Source of the DNA: Neobacillus cucumis
GTDB taxonomy: Bacteria; Bacillota; Bacilli; Bacillales; Cytobacillaceae
DNA length: 64,000 nucleotides
Direction of reading: 5' to 3'
NCBI RefSeq assembly: GCF_002860255.1
Contig: NZ_PGVE01000050.1
Location: forward strand, 1-64,000
Shown: positions 53,737 to 61,827 of the stretch, piece by piece
Layout of the letters: the number at the start of each line of letters is the position of its first letter
Position numbering within the stretch: position 1 is the stretch's first letter
The notes under the pieces: generated by a model
Databases searched by the model: none
The model's input: the letters and a program-made list of their open reading frames with translations, nothing else
What the model was told of the DNA's origin: nothing
Position numbers and translations under genes: made by a program

Positions 53737-53765
53737 TTGACTGAATGCTCATTCATTTTTATAAT
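53737..53765 (+). promoter_or_regulatory. fadF promoter with embedded FadR operator
   Basis: TTGACT (53737-53742), 17 bases and TATAAT (53760-53765) form a near-perfect sigma-A promoter. TGACTGAATGCTCATTCA (53738-53755) matches the Bacillus FadR operator TGAATGANTANTCATTCA at all but two fixed positions and covers the -35 box and spacer, so FadR would block polymerase. Confidence 0.75.
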
Positions 53766-53832
53766 AAAGGTAGGTACAATTCAGAAAATTCAACAAACGA
53801 CAGGGGAGAATTCAAGGAAAGGGGCGTTTTGC

Positions 53833-55944
53833 TTGACGGGTCTTTTATGGGTGAATCTGATTGCGTTTTTGGTTGTAACCGCTTACGCTATCAGTCTGTT
53901 TGTTTATGTGATCAAAACAAGGATTGAATTTATTAAGCTGGGCAAGAAAGTCGAGTTTGACAACAATGTGAAAGAACGTTTGAGGAAAATTTGGATCAAT
54001 GTGTTTGGCCAGAAAAAGCTGCTTAAAGATAAAAAAAGCGGTGCCATACATGTCATGTTCTTTTATGGCTTTATTTTAGTCCAATTTGGGGCCATTGATT
54101 TTATTTGGAAGGGGCTTGTTCCAGGCACACATCTGCCGCTTGGGCCATTGTATCCCGGGTTTACATTTTTTCAAGAAATTGTCACCCTAATGATTCTCGT
54201 CGCGGTAGTTTGGGCATTTCACCGCCGTTATGTTGAAAAATTAGTTCGTTTAAAAAGGAATTTTAAATCGGGGCTTGTTTTGTTGTTTATTGGGGGATTA
54301 ATGGTGTCTGTTCTCCTGGGAAATGGAATGGGTCTTATCTGGCATGGTGAGGACCCTTCGTGGACAGAACCTGTTGCTTCACTTATTTCGCTTATTTTTT
54401 CAGGAATAAATGAAACCGCCTCCGTTGTTATCTTCTACATAGCATGGTGGGCGCATCTATTGTTCTTGTTAACCTTCTTGGTTTACGTGCCGCAGTCGAA
54501 GCATGCACACTTAATTGCCGGCCCGGCAAACGTCTATTTTAATCGTCTGGATAAACCGGGTAAGTTGAAAAAAGTAGATTTCGAGGATGAATCACAGGAA
54601 TCGTTTGGGGTTGGAAAAATTGAAGACTTTACCCAGCACCAAATGATCGATTTTTACGCCTGTGTGGAATGCGGGCGCTGTACGAATATGTGCCCGGCCA
54701 CTGGTACAGGGAAGATGCTGTCGCCAATGGATTTAATCGTGAAAATGCGTGACCATCTCACTTTTTATGGGGCATCTGTCACTTCTAAGCAGCCATGGGT
54801 GCCGACATTTGCGTTTGCAAATTCAAAAGGAAATCAGATTGCACTTGCAGCACAGGGACAGGGTGCACAGGAATCTGCGGCTGCCGTGGCCTACAACCCT
54901 AGTTTGATCGGGGATGTGATTACCGAGGAGGAAATTTGGGCGTGTACAACCTGCCGCAACTGTGAAGATCAATGTCCGGTCATGAACGAACATGTTGACA
55001 AAATTATCGATCTTCGCCGCTTCTTAGTTTTAACAGAAGGAAAAATGAACCCAGATGCCCAGCGTGCCATGACTAATATCGAGCGCCAAGGAAATCCGTG
55101 GGGCTTGAACCGTAAAGAGCGCGAAAGCTGGCGCGAGGTACGGGGGGATGTTCATATTCCAACCGTGAAGGAAATGAACAAGGCTGGCGAGGAATTTGAA
55201 TACCTATTTTGGGTTGGTTCAATGGGATCTTACGATAACCGCAGTCAAAAGATTGCTTTATCCTTCGCAAGGCTCTTGAACGAAGCAGGGGTGAAATTTG
55301 CCGTACTTGGCAACAAGGAAAAGAACTCAGGTGATACACCGCGCCGATTAGGGAATGAATTCCTATTCCAAGAGCTTGCCACGAAGAATATCGAAGAATT
55401 TGAAAAGGCCGGTGTGAAGAAAATCGTTACGATTGACCCGCATGCCTATAATATCTTTAAAAATGAATATCCTGATTTTGGATTAGAGGCAGAAGTATTC
55501 CATCATACTGAAGTTCTTTACAGGTTAGTCCGTGATGGAAGACTTGTTCCAAAACATGACGTGAATGAAACCATTACGTTCCATGATTCCTGCTATCTCG
55601 GACGATACAATGAAGTATACGATCCGCCGCGGGAGATTCTAAAATCCATTCCAGGTGTGAAGCTTGTGGAAATGGAACGTAACCGGGAAAAGGGAATGTG
55701 CTGCGGCGCGGGCGGCGGTTTGATGTGGATGGAGGAGGAGACGGGTCACCGCATTAACGTCAGCCGGACAGAACAGGCCCTTGCTGTTAACCCATCAGTG
55801 ATCAGTTCTGGCTGTCCATACTGCTTAACCATGCTGTCAGATGGAACGAAGGCAAAAGAAGTAGAAGAAAAGGTAGCTACTTATGATGTGGCTGAACTGC
55901 TTGAAAAGGCGGTATGCGGCGAAGTAAAAGCAGAGGCTTCTTAA
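53833..55944 (+). CDS. fadF: FadF (YwjF), iron-sulfur electron transfer protein of fatty acid oxidation
   Basis: A 703-residue membrane protein. N-terminal membrane segments (residues about 1-250, NarI/cytochrome-b-like) are followed by two 4Fe-4S motifs (CVECGRCTNMCP and CTTCRNCEDQCP) and two CCG-type domains (CYLGRYNEVYDPPREIL, GMCCGAGGG, SGCPYC). It probably passes electrons from acyl-CoA dehydrogenases to quinone. TTG 53833 with AAAGGGG before it agrees with the B. subtilis N-terminus; the longer opening at 53737 would start inside the promoter. Confidence 0.9.
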   Translation: MTGLLWVNLIAFLVVTAYAISLFVYVIKTRIEFIKLGKKVEFDNNVKERLRKIWINVFGQKKLLKDKKSGAIHVMFFYGFILVQFGAIDFIWKGLVPGTHLPLGPLYPGFTFFQEIVTLMILVAVVWAFHRRYVEKLVRLKRNFKSGLVLLFIGGLMVSVLLGNGMGLIWHGEDPSWTEPVASLISLIFSGINETASVVIFYIAWWAHLLFLLTFLVYVPQSKHAHLIAGPANVYFNRLDKPGKLKKVDFEDESQESFGVGKIEDFTQHQMIDFYACVECGRCTNMCPATGTGKMLSPMDLIVKMRDHLTFYGASVTSKQPWVPTFAFANSKGNQIALAAQGQGAQESAAAVAYNPSLIGDVITEEEIWACTTCRNCEDQCPVMNEHVDKIIDLRRFLVLTEGKMNPDAQRAMTNIERQGNPWGLNRKERESWREVRGDVHIPTVKEMNKAGEEFEYLFWVGSMGSYDNRSQKIALSFARLLNEAGVKFAVLGNKEKNSGDTPRRLGNEFLFQELATKNIEEFEKAGVKKIVTIDPHAYNIFKNEYPDFGLEAEVFHHTEVLYRLVRDGRLVPKHDVNETITFHDSCYLGRYNEVYDPPREILKSIPGVKLVEMERNREKGMCCGAGGGLMWMEEETGHRINVSRTEQALAVNPSVISSGCPYCLTMLSDGTKAKEVEEKVATYDVAELLEKAVCGEVKAEAS

Positions 55945-55952
55945 TTTTTGAC

Positions 55953-56026
55953 AGGAGTTGGATTGTTTTACAAATCAAAATTTTAAAAATTTTGTGTAAA
56001 ATAATTCAACTCTTGCTCTTTTTTAT
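55953..56026 (+). terminator. terminator after fadF
   Basis: AGTTGGATTGTTTTAC and GTAAAATAATTCAACT form a 16-bp stem (two mismatches or G-U pairs) with an AT-rich loop, followed by CTTGCTCTTTTTT. It separates fadF from the thiolase gene. Confidence 0.7.
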
Positions 56027-56044
56027 GTAAAATAGACTTATAGA

Positions 56045-56058
56045 TTAAAACGCTTTCA
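56045..56058 (+). promoter_or_regulatory. CcpA cre-like site upstream of the acyl-CoA module
   Basis: TTAAAACGCTTTCA matches TGWAANCGNTNWCA at 13 of 14. It lies about 145 bases before the thiolase start; the related mmg operon of B. subtilis is repressed through CcpA. Confidence 0.4.
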
Positions 56059-56200
56059 TTGATTTATTAGACGTAGGCATAGGTGTGTGGGGCCTAGCTT
56101 GCGTTATATTTTTCGCTCCATTTCGAGCGAGCGTTCAGTCGCAGCTAGTAGAGGGGAACTGGCTAAAGTGTGATGAAAATGAATGAGGGAGAGATCTGAT

Positions 56201-57388
56201 ATGGGAAGAACGGTCATTTTAAGCGGTGTTCGAACACCTTTTGGAAAACTAGGGGGACATTTAAGCAGCTTTAGTGCCTCACAGCTTGGCGGTATGGCTG
56301 TAAAGGAAGCACTTATTCGTGCTGGCGTGAAACCAGAAGAGGTAGAGGAGGTTATTCTAGGGTCCGTTTTACAAGGAGGACAGGGGCAAATTCCATCCCG
56401 CCAGGCGGCACGTCATGCCGGCCTTCCTTGGGAAGTGAAGACTGAAACCATTAACAAGGTTTGCGCTTCTGGCATGCGCAGTGTTACTCTGGCGGATCAA
56501 ATGATCCGTGCGGGTGATGAAGAGGTAATTGTGGCAGGCGGAATGGAATCGATGAGCAATGCTCCGTATATTCTGCCAAAGGCACGCTGGGGATTTAGAA
56601 TGGGTGACTCCTCTGTAAAGGACTTAATGATTCATGACGGCTTGACCTGCACGTTTACTGGGGTGCACATGGGCACGTACGGGAATCAGACGGCAGCAGA
56701 GCTGGAGATTTCACGTGAGGCCCAGGATGAATGGGCACTTCGAAGCCATACTCGTGCGATTGCTGCTATTGAAAGCGGAAAGTTAGCGGAGGAGATCGTG
56801 TCGGTTGAGGTGCCTCAGCGTAAAGGCGACCCGGTATTGGTTTCTGCTGATGAGGGGCCGCGGAAGGATACCTCTATCGAACGTCTGTCAAAATTAGCGC
56901 CTGTCTTTAATTCAACAGGCACGATTACGGCGGGGAATGCTCCAGGCGTGAATGACGGTGCGGCTGCCCTTGTGTTAATGAGTGAGGAGCGTGCTGAGCG
57001 GGAAGGACGAGAGGCGGGGGCTGTAATCCTTGGCCATGCCGCTATTGCGGTCGAAGCAAAGGATTTCCCGCAGACACCTGGATTGGTGATTAATGAGCTG
57101 TTAAGAAAAACGGGTCGAAGCTTAGAGGAGATTGACTTATTTGAAATCAATGAAGCCTTCTCAGCTGTCGCTTTAGCCAGCGGAAAAATTGCCGGACTTG
57201 ACCCAGAAAAGGTAAATGTTAATGGCGGTGCGGTAGCCTTAGGGCATCCGATAGGCGCAAGCGGAGCGAGGATTATTATTACGTTGATGCACGAATTGAA
57301 GCGCCGCGGCGGCGGAGTAGGGATTGCTGCCATTTGCTCAGGCGGCGGCCAGGGCGATGCGGTGATGATTGAGGTGCCGAAAGCGTAA
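56201..57388 (+). CDS. acetyl-CoA acetyltransferase (thiolase, MmgA-like)
   Basis: A 395-residue thiolase with the acyl-carrying cysteine in [25 protein letters not shown], the NEAFS motif, [17 protein letters not shown] and the second catalytic cysteine in CSGGGQG. It cleaves acetoacetyl-CoA or condenses acetyl-CoA. ATG 56201 follows GAGGGAGAG. First gene of the acyl-CoA module. Confidence 0.92.
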   Translation: MGRTVILSGVRTPFGKLGGHLSSFSASQLGGMAVKEALIRAGVKPEEVEEVILGSVLQGGQGQIPSRQAARHAGLPWEVKTETINKVCASGMRSVTLADQMIRAGDEEVIVAGGMESMSNAPYILPKARWGFRMGDSSVKDLMIHDGLTCTFTGVHMGTYGNQTAAELEISREAQDEWALRSHTRAIAAIESGKLAEEIVSVEVPQRKGDPVLVSADEGPRKDTSIERLSKLAPVFNSTGTITAGNAPGVNDGAAALVLMSEERAEREGREAGAVILGHAAIAVEAKDFPQTPGLVINELLRKTGRSLEEIDLFEINEAFSAVALASGKIAGLDPEKVNVNGGAVALGHPIGASGARIIITLMHELKRRGGGVGIAAICSGGGQGDAVMIEVPKA

Positions 57389-57415
57389 GTTACACAGATT
57401 AATTGGGGACATGAG

Positions 57416-57463
57416 GCCAATATTTGCGAATAAGTGGAATTCATTTGCGGATATTGGCTTTTA
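57416..57463 (+). terminator. hairpin after the thiolase gene
   Basis: GCCAATATTTGCGAAT and ATTTGCGGATATTGGC pair with G-U pairs and are followed by TTTTAAC. Possible terminator or attenuator inside the module. Confidence 0.55.
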
Positions 57464-57499
57464 ACTTGCAGTTAACGACATGTAACCCACGGGTTTGCT

Positions 57500-57540
57500 G
57501 AGCGCCTAGAGAGGAAATCAACAGCTAAATTTAACAGAAC
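57500..57540. repeat. right-end fragment of the GC-rich dispersed repeat
   Basis: GAGCGCCTAGAGAGGAAATC followed by AACAGCTAAATTTAACAGA is the right part of the full copy at 19871-20048; the left half is missing. Confidence 0.7.
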
Positions 57541-57573
57541 CATTTAAAAAAAAAGAGATTCGGAGGGGAAAAC

Positions 57574-58425
57574 ATGAATGTTTCAAAGGTTATGATCATT
57601 GGGGCAGGACAAATGGGCTCGGGAATCGCCCAGGTTTGCGCTCAAGCCGGATACAAAGTGATTCTGAATGACTTAAAACCAGAATTCGTTGAACGGGGAT
57701 TAGGAGTCATCCAGAAAAATCTCACCCGCAGCGTTGACAAGGGCCGAATGACCGAAGAACAAAAGCAAGAAGTATTAGCAAGACTCACTGCCTCAACTAA
57801 CATAAATGATGCCAGCGGCGTCGATCTCGTCATTGAAGCCGCGATTGAAAACATGGAAATTAAGACAAAAATCTTTGCACAACTAGATCAAATTACCCCA
57901 GAACACACCATCTTAGCAAGCAACACCTCATCACTGCCTATCACAGAAATTGCCGCCAGCACCAAGCGTCCGGAAAAGGTGATCGGCATGCACTTCATGA
58001 ATCCGGTTCCTGTTATGAAACTCGTTGAGATCATTCGCGGTCTCGCAACAGCTGATGAAGTTTATCAAGTAATTGAGGATATGACCAAAACATTAGGCAA
58101 GGTGCCGGTTGAGGTCAATGACTTTCCAGGCTTTGTCTCCAACCGCATCCTGATGCCGATGATTAACGAAGCCATTTACACGCTTTACGAGGGCGTTGCC
58201 ACAAAAGAAGCCATTGATGAGGTAATGAAACTCGGAATGAATCATCCGATGGGACCGTTAACCCTAGCCGATTTTATCGGCTTAGATACATGCCTATACA
58301 TTATGGAAACTCTTCATGAAGGGTTTGGTGATGATAAATACCGCCCATGTCCGCTTTTACGCAAATATGTAAAAGCCGGCTGGCTCGGAAAGAAAACAGG
58401 GCGCGGCTTCTATAGCTACGAATAG
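57574..58425 (+). CDS. 3-hydroxybutyryl-CoA dehydrogenase (MmgB/Hbd-like)
   Basis: A 283-residue NAD-dependent dehydrogenase. Dinucleotide motif [31 protein letters not shown], the catalytic histidine in [17 protein letters not shown], and [18 protein letters not shown] are present. CGGAGGGG precedes ATG. Works between the acyl-CoA dehydrogenases and the thiolase. Confidence 0.93.
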   Translation: MNVSKVMIIGAGQMGSGIAQVCAQAGYKVILNDLKPEFVERGLGVIQKNLTRSVDKGRMTEEQKQEVLARLTASTNINDASGVDLVIEAAIENMEIKTKIFAQLDQITPEHTILASNTSSLPITEIAASTKRPEKVIGMHFMNPVPVMKLVEIIRGLATADEVYQVIEDMTKTLGKVPVEVNDFPGFVSNRILMPMINEAIYTLYEGVATKEAIDEVMKLGMNHPMGPLTLADFIGLDTCLYIMETLHEGFGDDKYRPCPLLRKYVKAGWLGKKTGRGFYSYE

Positions 58426-58518
58426 AATAATAAACCAGGTGGATGACGCCAACCTTACATACTCTAAGATTCCCCTGGCAAAAGCATCGAAATATTCATC
58501 CTCAGGAAGGGGAGATAG

Positions 58519-59652
58519 ATGGTGAATCTTACATTTACAGAAGAGCAAGAGATGATGCGGAAAATGGTTCGTGATTTTGCCGAAAAAGAAATCACACCCT
58601 TTATAAAAAATATGGAAAAAGGGGAATTTCCCCGGGGAATTCTTCGCAAAATGGGCGAGCTTGGTTTAATGGGGATACCCGTACCTGAAGAGTACGGCGG
58701 TGCGGCGATGGATTTTACCTCATATATTATCGCGATCCATGAGCTCTCAAAAGTAAGCGCTGCAGTCGGTGTCATCCTATCTGTCCATACGTCCGTTTGT
58801 ACCAATCCGATTTTGTATTTTGGGACAGAAGAACAAAAGCAAAAGTATGTACCAAAGCTGGCCTCAGGCGTGTATTTGGGGGCCTTTTGCTTAACCGAGC
58901 CAAGCTCAGGGTCCGATGCAGCCAGTTTAAAAACACGGGCAGTAAAAAAAGGTGACCATTACGTGTTAAATGGCTCAAAGGTGTTTATCACGAACGGCGG
59001 CGAGGCCGATGTATATATTGTCTTTGCTACAACTGATCCGTCCCTTGGAACAAAAGGGATTGCCGCCTTTATTGTGGAAAAAGGCACCCCTGGATTTATC
59101 GTAGGCAAGGATGAAAAGAAAATGGGCTTACATGGCTCGCGAACGGTGCAGCTAACCTTTGAGGATATGCACGTTCCTGCAGAAAACATGCTTGGAAAAG
59201 AAGGCGAGGGCTTTCGAATTGCGATGGCTAATCTCGATGTTGGCCGGATTGGGATTGCCACCCAGGCTCTTGGGATAGCGGAAGCCTCCTTAGAAGCGGC
59301 AACCGCCTACGCCAAGGAACGTCATCAATTTGGCAAACCGATTGCCGCTCAGCAAGGGATTGCCTTTAAGCTGGCGGATATGGCGACAAGCGTGGAGGCA
59401 GCAAAATTATTAGTCTATCGTGCAGCAGATTTGCGGAGTAAGGGCTTAAAATGCACGCAAGAGGCATCGATGGCGAAGCTGTTTACAACACGGACAGCGG
59501 TAGAAGCTGCAACGGAAGCCATACAAGTATTTGGCGGTTATGGTTATACAGAACACTATCCGGTCGAGCGCTATTTCCGCGATGCTAAGGTAACGGAAAT
59601 TTATGAGGGGACGAGCGAGATACAGCGGATTGTGATTAGTAAGCATCTGTAA
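58519..59652 (+). CDS. acyl-CoA dehydrogenase
   Basis: A 377-residue FAD enzyme. FAD and substrate motifs ([62 protein letters not shown]) include the catalytic glutamate in IYEGTS. It is a paralogue of acdA next to it. Chain preference (short, branched or butyryl) cannot be read from sequence. GGAAGGGGAG precedes ATG. Confidence 0.92.
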   Translation: MVNLTFTEEQEMMRKMVRDFAEKEITPFIKNMEKGEFPRGILRKMGELGLMGIPVPEEYGGAAMDFTSYIIAIHELSKVSAAVGVILSVHTSVCTNPILYFGTEEQKQKYVPKLASGVYLGAFCLTEPSSGSDAASLKTRAVKKGDHYVLNGSKVFITNGGEADVYIVFATTDPSLGTKGIAAFIVEKGTPGFIVGKDEKKMGLHGSRTVQLTFEDMHVPAENMLGKEGEGFRIAMANLDVGRIGIATQALGIAEASLEAATAYAKERHQFGKPIAAQQGIAFKLADMATSVEAAKLLVYRAADLRSKGLKCTQEASMAKLFTTRTAVEAATEAIQVFGGYGYTEHYPVERYFRDAKVTEIYEGTSEIQRIVISKHL

Positions 59653-59674
59653 AGAGGTTAATAAAACTAAAAAT

Positions 59675-59762
59675 TTGTTCATATCATCCGTTTTTTTGTT
59701 AATAAAATCAAAATTTTGTTAATATGTCCGCACTTTTTGTTAATATATCAAAACTTTTGTGA
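59675..59762. repeat. five phased TTGTTAATA-type repeats
   Basis: TTGTT(A/C)ATA-like boxes begin at 59675, 59696, 59716, 59737 and 59757, that is at alternating steps of 21 and 20 bases, or two helix turns. They lie in the gap between the two acyl-CoA dehydrogenase genes and face the acdA ribosome binding site. Confidence 0.7.
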
Positions 59763-59768
59763 ATAAAG

Positions 59769-59788
59769 CCCCCAATTGGGGGGAGGAG
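59769..59788 (+). promoter_or_regulatory. palindrome overlapping the acdA ribosome binding site
   Basis: CCCCC-AATT-GGGGG (59769-59782) runs into GGAGGAGG (59781-59788). Folding would partly hide the Shine-Dalgarno sequence, so translation control is possible. Confidence 0.5.
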
Positions 59789-59796
59789 GCATGAAA

Positions 59797-60936
59797 ATGC
59801 AATTTAAATTGTCCGAAGAGCATGAAATGATTCGAAAAATGGTTCGGGATTTCGCGCGGAACGAGGTGGCGCCGACCGCGGCAGAGCGCGATGAGGAGGA
59901 ACGCTTCGACCGGGAGATTTTTGATAAGATGGCGGAGCTCGGTTTAACCGGGATTCCGTGGCCAGAAGAGTACGGCGGCATTGGCAGCGACTTTCTTGCT
60001 TACTGTATCGCTGTTGAAGAGCTATCCCGCGTGGACGCTTCAACAGGCGTGCTTTTATCCGCCCACACCTCGCTCGCAGGCTGGCCGATTTACAAATTTG
60101 GCAGCGAAGAGCAAAAACAAACCTTTTTGCGTCCCATGGCAGAAGGGACAAAAATCGGTGCGTATGGCTTAACAGAGCCCGGCAGCGGTTCGGACGCCGG
60201 CGGTATGAGAACGACTGCCCGTTTAGAAGGCGATCATTACGTGTTAAACGGTTCAAAAATCTTTATTACAAACGGCGGTGTCGCCGATATTTATGTGGTT
60301 TTTGCCTTAACGGATCCATCGAGCAAGCAGAAAGGAACGACCGCCTTTATTGTGGAAAGCGACTTCCCAGGTTTCTCTGTTGGGAAAAAAGAAAAGAAAC
60401 TAGGGATTCGTTCCTCGCCAACAACGGAAATTATTTTTGAAGATTGCAAGGTTCCTATAAAAAACCGGTTAGGCGCCGAAGGGGAAGGTTTTAAAATTGC
60501 GATGATGACACTCGATGGCGGCCGTAACGGCATTGCCGCTCAAGCCGTCGGGATTGCTCAGGGCGCCCTTGATGCGGCGGTTGATTATGCGCGCGAACGG
60601 CAGCAATTTGGGAAACCGATTGTTGCTAACCAAGGCATTTCTTTTAAGCTGGCCGATATGGCGACCAATATAGAAGCGTCAAGACTACTAACCTATCAAG
60701 CTGCCTGGCTCGAGTCCAATGGCCTGCCATATGGTAAAGAGTCAGCGATGTCGAAACTATTTGCGGGCGATACGGCTATGAAGGTGACAACGGAAGCAGT
60801 GCAAGTCTTCGGCGGTTATGGCTATACAAAGGATTATCCAGTTGAACGCTTCATGCGTGATGCAAAAATCACGCAGATTTATGAGGGAACACAGGAAATT
60901 CAACGGCTTGTAATCTCGAGAATGATAACAAAATAA
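59797..60936 (+). CDS. acdA: acyl-CoA dehydrogenase AcdA
   Basis: A 379-residue acyl-CoA dehydrogenase similar to B. subtilis AcdA, whose gene also follows fadF. Start [51 protein letters not shown]; catalytic glutamate in [13 protein letters not shown] 59797 is preferred because GGAGGAGG is 8 bases before it; ATG 59791 is too close and TTG 59776 lies in the palindrome. Confidence 0.92.
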   Translation: MQFKLSEEHEMIRKMVRDFARNEVAPTAAERDEEERFDREIFDKMAELGLTGIPWPEEYGGIGSDFLAYCIAVEELSRVDASTGVLLSAHTSLAGWPIYKFGSEEQKQTFLRPMAEGTKIGAYGLTEPGSGSDAGGMRTTARLEGDHYVLNGSKIFITNGGVADIYVVFALTDPSSKQKGTTAFIVESDFPGFSVGKKEKKLGIRSSPTTEIIFEDCKVPIKNRLGAEGEGFKIAMMTLDGGRNGIAAQAVGIAQGALDAAVDYARERQQFGKPIVANQGISFKLADMATNIEASRLLTYQAAWLESNGLPYGKESAMSKLFAGDTAMKVTTEAVQVFGGYGYTKDYPVERFMRDAKITQIYEGTQEIQRLVISRMITK

Positions 60937-60951
60937 AGGCGGTAGCAGGGA

Positions 60952-61608
60952 ATGGAAAAAAGAGAGGTTCAAGCCTCTGTCAAGGATGAGCGTCTGGTGC
61001 AAAAAAGACGTGATCAAATGATTAAAGGGGCTGTAGCGCTTTTTAAACAAAAGGGGTTTCACCGGACAACGACGAGGGAGATCGCCAAAGCTGCTGGATT
61101 TAGCATTGGCACCCTCTATGAATATATTCGCACAAAGGAAGACGTCCTTTATCTTGTCTGCGACAGCATTTATGACCATGTAAGTGAACGGCTTCAGGAG
61201 GACCTCGCGGTAGAAAAAGGGACACTCGACAGCTTAAAGCATGGGATTGCCGACTTTTTTCAGGTGATGGATGAGATGCAGGCAGAAGTATTGGTCATGT
61301 ATCAGGAAGTGAAGTCACTGTCCAAGGACGCTCTGCCGTATGTACTCAAAAAAGAAATGGAAATGGTCGCGATGTTTGAGGAACTGTTGACCCGATGTGT
61401 CGAGAACGGGGAGCTGACACTATCGGAAAAACAGATTGAATTGATCGCCCATAACATTTTTGTCCAGGGGCAGATGTGGGGATTCCGCCGCTGGGCACTT
61501 AGAAGGCTGTTTACGCTCGAGGAGTATATTGAAATGCAGACAGAGATTTTATTATCGGGGGTCCAGGGCCGGGTCTCGGGCGCAGTAGCTGTTCCGGAAA
61601 AAGGGTAA
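60952..61608 (+). CDS. TetR/AcrR-family regulator
   Basis: A 218-residue repressor. The helix-turn-helix is in RRDQMIKGAVALFKQKGFHRTTTREIAKAAGFSIGTLYEYIRTKEDVLYLV (residues about 18-68); the rest is the helical ligand domain. It resembles FadR/YsiA-type acyl-CoA sensors and probably controls this module. 15 bases after acdA. It might be the protein that reads the operator at 53738-53755, or a true FadR may be elsewhere. Confidence 0.85.
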   Translation: MEKREVQASVKDERLVQKRRDQMIKGAVALFKQKGFHRTTTREIAKAAGFSIGTLYEYIRTKEDVLYLVCDSIYDHVSERLQEDLAVEKGTLDSLKHGIADFFQVMDEMQAEVLVMYQEVKSLSKDALPYVLKKEMEMVAMFEELLTRCVENGELTLSEKQIELIAHNIFVQGQMWGFRRWALRRLFTLEEYIEMQTEILLSGVQGRVSGAVAVPEKG

Positions 61609-61635
61609 AGACGCGCGTACAAGATTAGGTTCATT

Positions 61636-61815
61636 TTTCCAAAGGCTCTTTTCGTAAACTTTGTTGCTTTAGGACCTTGTAAAGGAACATGTACTAAGTT
61701 CCCGGGCAATTTTCGCAAATGTTCTTACGAAAAGATGCCACGATGGATGCATATAGTTATTCGGGTCGGAGAACTTACGAAAAACAACAATTTATGCGGA
61801 AATAGCCTTTCCAAA
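61636..61815. mobile_element. MITE copy 2 (element 61644-61807) with 8-bp target duplication
   Basis: A 164-bp relative of the element at 8571-8732. The left 23 bases are identical and the right end differs at one base. It is flanked by TTTCCAAA on both sides (61636-61643 and 61808-61815). It lies between the TetR gene and icmF, 20 bases before the icmF start. No coding capacity. Confidence 0.87.
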
Positions 61816-61827
61816 AGGGGGAGTACG

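Noticed and set aside
53737..53832. fadF translation start at 53737.
   Set aside because: That codon lies in the -35 box of the promoter; the TTG at 53833 has a ribosome binding site and fits the known N-terminus.
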